Positions 61,975 to 64,000 of a stretch of DNA of 64,000 nucleotides are shown piece after piece (positions within the stretch are counted from its first letter, which is position 1; each line of letters begins with the position of its first letter). A model generated the notes under the pieces. It saw only the letters and a list, made by a program, of their open reading frames with translations. It was not told the DNA's origin and ran no database searches. The DNA comes from Apoda limacodes (lineage: Eukaryota > Arthropoda > Insecta > Lepidoptera > Limacodidae). A program made the translations under genes and the position numbers. The stretch spans positions 8,003,001 to 8,067,000 of the forward strand of contig OX291553.1 in the NCBI GenBank assembly GCA_946406115.1, read 5' to 3'.

Positions 61975-62305
61975 AGCTGTCTCAAAAACGGCTCTGAAAA
62001 AGATTTCGAGGGTAGATAAAAGGATTTAGAAGAAATCCTTGCTTCCGTCAAAAGTTTCGTTGCGATATAAGCATTTGACAGACCAGCTTTACCTTTCAGG
62101 CATCTCAGCCGATAAATCACTGGATACTTGTACTGAGCATTGCGGTGGAATGGTTTGATACAACGTCCTACCCGTGATTTATGAGGGAGATTTGACCAGT
62201 GATCTAGCAAATTAAATGGTAAAAAATACAGTTACTAAATATTTCTTCCAATTCGAGCCTCAAGTAAAAGTTTGTGTTAAAATAACAATTTTTTCATCAC
62301 ACTTA
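61975..62305. other. No gene recognised
   Basis: A 93-codon minus-strand frame (61929-62210) overlaps the LINE border and shows no motif. Confidence 0.4.
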
Positions 62306-62522
62306 GGTTCAGCTCATACCGAGACGCGACGCGACGTGAAGCTTGAAGATGTGTCGCGCGACTTTAGGATGCGCTGCATCTTCAAGCAGCTTCAAGTCGC
62401 GTCGCGTCTCGTTGCTCGTAGTGACACGAGAGGCCGAGCTGTGCCACGCTGCGCGACGTAGCGCGACGCATCTTAAAACCGCTTTACGTCACGTCGCGTC
62501 GCGTCTCGGTGTGAGCTGACCC
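62306..62522. mobile_element. CpG-rich 217-bp MITE with TTA duplication (PIF/Harbinger-like)
   Basis: The left end is GGTTCAGCTCATACCGAGAC + GCGACGCGACGTGA. The right end, read inverted, is GGGTCAGCTCACACCGAGAC + GCGACGCGACGTGA. The 34 bp differ at two or three positions. TTA flanks both sides (62303-62305 and 62523-62525). The interior contains a second hairpin ('gcttgaagatg'/'catcttcaagc', 62339-62385) and is dense in CG in an AT-rich region. The 3-bp TWA duplication suggests PIF/Harbinger; there is no coding sequence. Confidence 0.85.
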
Positions 62523-62839
62523 TTACTCGTAAACAGTGCCATTATGTGGATTTAAAGTGGGTGCTAAGTCCTCAATTACTACCACGAACTTTGTCCTTGT
62601 AAGTTTTATTTGCTCTAAGCAAAACGCGCCTTTATAAAACCCGCGGACGGTAATAACGCGCCAATTTTATCAAGTATGTGTGCTTCGTGTTGTAAATCGA
62701 ACCACGCACATACTAATAATGAGCAATTATCAAACTATAAACTTAAAAAAAAAAGAACAGAGGCACTCGGGGCCTGCCGCGGTAAAGCTATTGCATAAAA
62801 ATTTTTTTTTTCTTTTATTGAATAAATGAGAAGTTAATA
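62523..62839. other. No gene recognised
   Basis: Mixed composition; a C/G-rich patch 'gcactcggggcctgccgcgg' lies at 62763-62782. Nothing assigned. Confidence 0.35.
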
Positions 62840-62980
62840 TCGTTTAAGAAATTTTCGTTGGCGGCAGCGGGGTAGGCGCAACAAAGTTATACGCAGGTGC
62901 TCTCGACGAGGCGCTGCGGCCGACGGATGGAAGGCGAGAGCCGCGTAATGGCCGGCCCTCGTGACGTTATTAATGAATTT
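62840..62980. other. GC/CpG-rich island of unknown role
   Basis: From 'ttggcggcagcggggtaggc' to 'ggccggccctcgtgacgtta', about 120 bp rich in CG, in AT-rich DNA. It is not obviously repeated elsewhere in the window. It could be a promoter/5' exon of a host gene or another unrecognised element. The minus-strand frame (62834-63055) is weak support only. Confidence 0.3.
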
Positions 62981-64000
62981 TTTTTTTGCTACAAAATAAC
63001 ACTCTTTCGCAATAAAATAAAACCATAATTGTCTAAAGTATTTATTATGGAACATGTAGACGAAATTTCATTGAAAAAAGTTAAATAACTAGCAAATAAA
63101 ACTGTTTTCCCCGTAAATATGAAGATTTAGAGGAAACTTTGCGATTTTATTTATCAAGTCAAGTTTATTCAATCGTGTTTCGACTCTCATAACCTACTAA
63201 TAAAACTCCTAAACTTATGATTGTCATCAAAAAATTATTTATAATTCGATTTTTTTTCGCCTTAAAATTGATTTTGTGTACAGTCAAGTTTTCCGTTGTT
63301 AGGTTTTTTCGTTACGAAATTTCTTGATTCGGTCGCCGCGGTCAGAGCTCGCGATAAAAAGCTATGCAATACTTTTTGATTCATACAATCTCTAGATATC
63401 TTCACTAAAATGCGGTAGTGTTTTTTTTTCCACCTCTTTTCCTACTATTTCGATTGTGTTTCGGTGAGTTTATTTATTTATTCACCCTAAATTTTTATTT
63501 ATTTACTAGTAACACCGGCAGAACAGAAATTACAAAGTTAAGATATTAAAGCCTTCGGCACTCAACTTTATATTAGGCTTCTTAATAGCTTTTCGTTAGA
63601 AATTTTCTTCTTTCCACCCTTAATACACAATGTACTATTGTATCAACATACTGGTCAACATATGTTTTATTGTACATTACTGCCACGGCCCGCAAACTCA
63701 GCATAACCATGCGTTCTGCTCAGTTGTGGCCAAGGCTTTTATAATGCTTCTTCAAACATGCGTGTAAAAAAACTAATTATGTTCACAACTACTAATTCAC
63801 AATAATGAAAATAGTTTAATAATGAAAGTAATTTTGTTGCCACTTCGCCGCGTTTTAATGTCGATTTTTTTTTTTAAATTAATTATATGTCGCATTCTTT
63901 TTGTGCTTGTCCGAAATTCAAATAAAATTTGACGAGTTTGTCTTTAGTTATTAATGTTCTGGTTTGAAAAAGTTCGTTACATTTTCAAATTTCATATTTG
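62981..64000. other. No gene recognised
   Basis: AT-rich. A 'cggtcgccgcggtcagagct' patch (63330-63350) and a donor-like 'cggtgagttt' (63461-63470) are present but not enough to call an exon. Confidence 0.35.

Noticed and set aside
62306..62522. CpG island promoter
   Set aside because: Inverted ends and a TTA duplication show it is a MITE; insects of this group do not normally have CpG-island promoters.

Overview
The window looks like AT-rich nuclear DNA of a moth or butterfly. The evidence is the set of dispersed repeats, in particular LINE 3' ends of the type 'ccatcaggcgggccgta...gtttgccacc', short Helitron-like elements, and RTE, BEL, Tc1 and Tigger relics. I found no convincing host protein-coding gene, no intact functional RNA gene, and nothing bacterial or CRISPR-like. 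Nearly all long reading frames belong to transposable elements. Calls rest on reading the sequence and on protein-family memory; no database was searched.

Layout. At 0-10 kb lie a LINE tail, Helitron-like copies, a Tigger (pogo-group) DNA transposon with clean ends and a TA duplication (2972-4674), an 11-unit 113-bp satellite with a 5-unit higher-order pattern (5788-7068), a SINE-like repeat, a MITE and a 30-bp minisatellite. At 10.0-17.4 kb lies a nested composite. A large DNA-transposon-like gene with an N-terminal 21-residue repeat tract and a possible D/D/E centre is bracketed by 25-bp inverted repeats. A CR1/Jockey-group LINE (11419-14264) and an internally deleted Tc1 element (15706-16291) interrupt it. 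A sister Tc1 copy lies in inverted orientation at 17773-18356.

At 18-28 kb are a second LINE copy (20062-21454), a decayed reverse-transcriptase relic, a LINE ORF1 fragment, a divergent LINE tail and a long near-perfect hairpin (27501-27696). At 28252-36444 is a BEL/Pao LTR retrotransposon on the minus strand. Its two 199-bp LTRs look identical and it has a CACGT target duplication. It is interrupted by a 5'-truncated LINE with RNase H (29357-31342) flanked by an 11-bp duplication.

At 36-53 kb there are mostly repeats: Helitron-like copies, one of them carrying a TTAA-flanked MITE; a 5S-rRNA-derived sequence; a Ty3/gypsy integrase relic; a 2-kb degenerate tandem array; and an RTE tail split by a 1.1-kb inverted-repeat element. 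At 53.7-54.8 kb an RTE insertion carries a 5' inversion and a 10-bp target duplication. At 57.6-62.5 kb are a tandemly expanded dispersed repeat, a third and longer LINE copy on the minus strand (58974-61920), and a CpG-rich 217-bp MITE with a TTA duplication. The last 1.5 kb holds a GC-rich island that might be regulatory.

The elements do not form a pathway. What the window records is an order of insertions: several older elements are split by younger ones, with target duplications that date them relative to each other.
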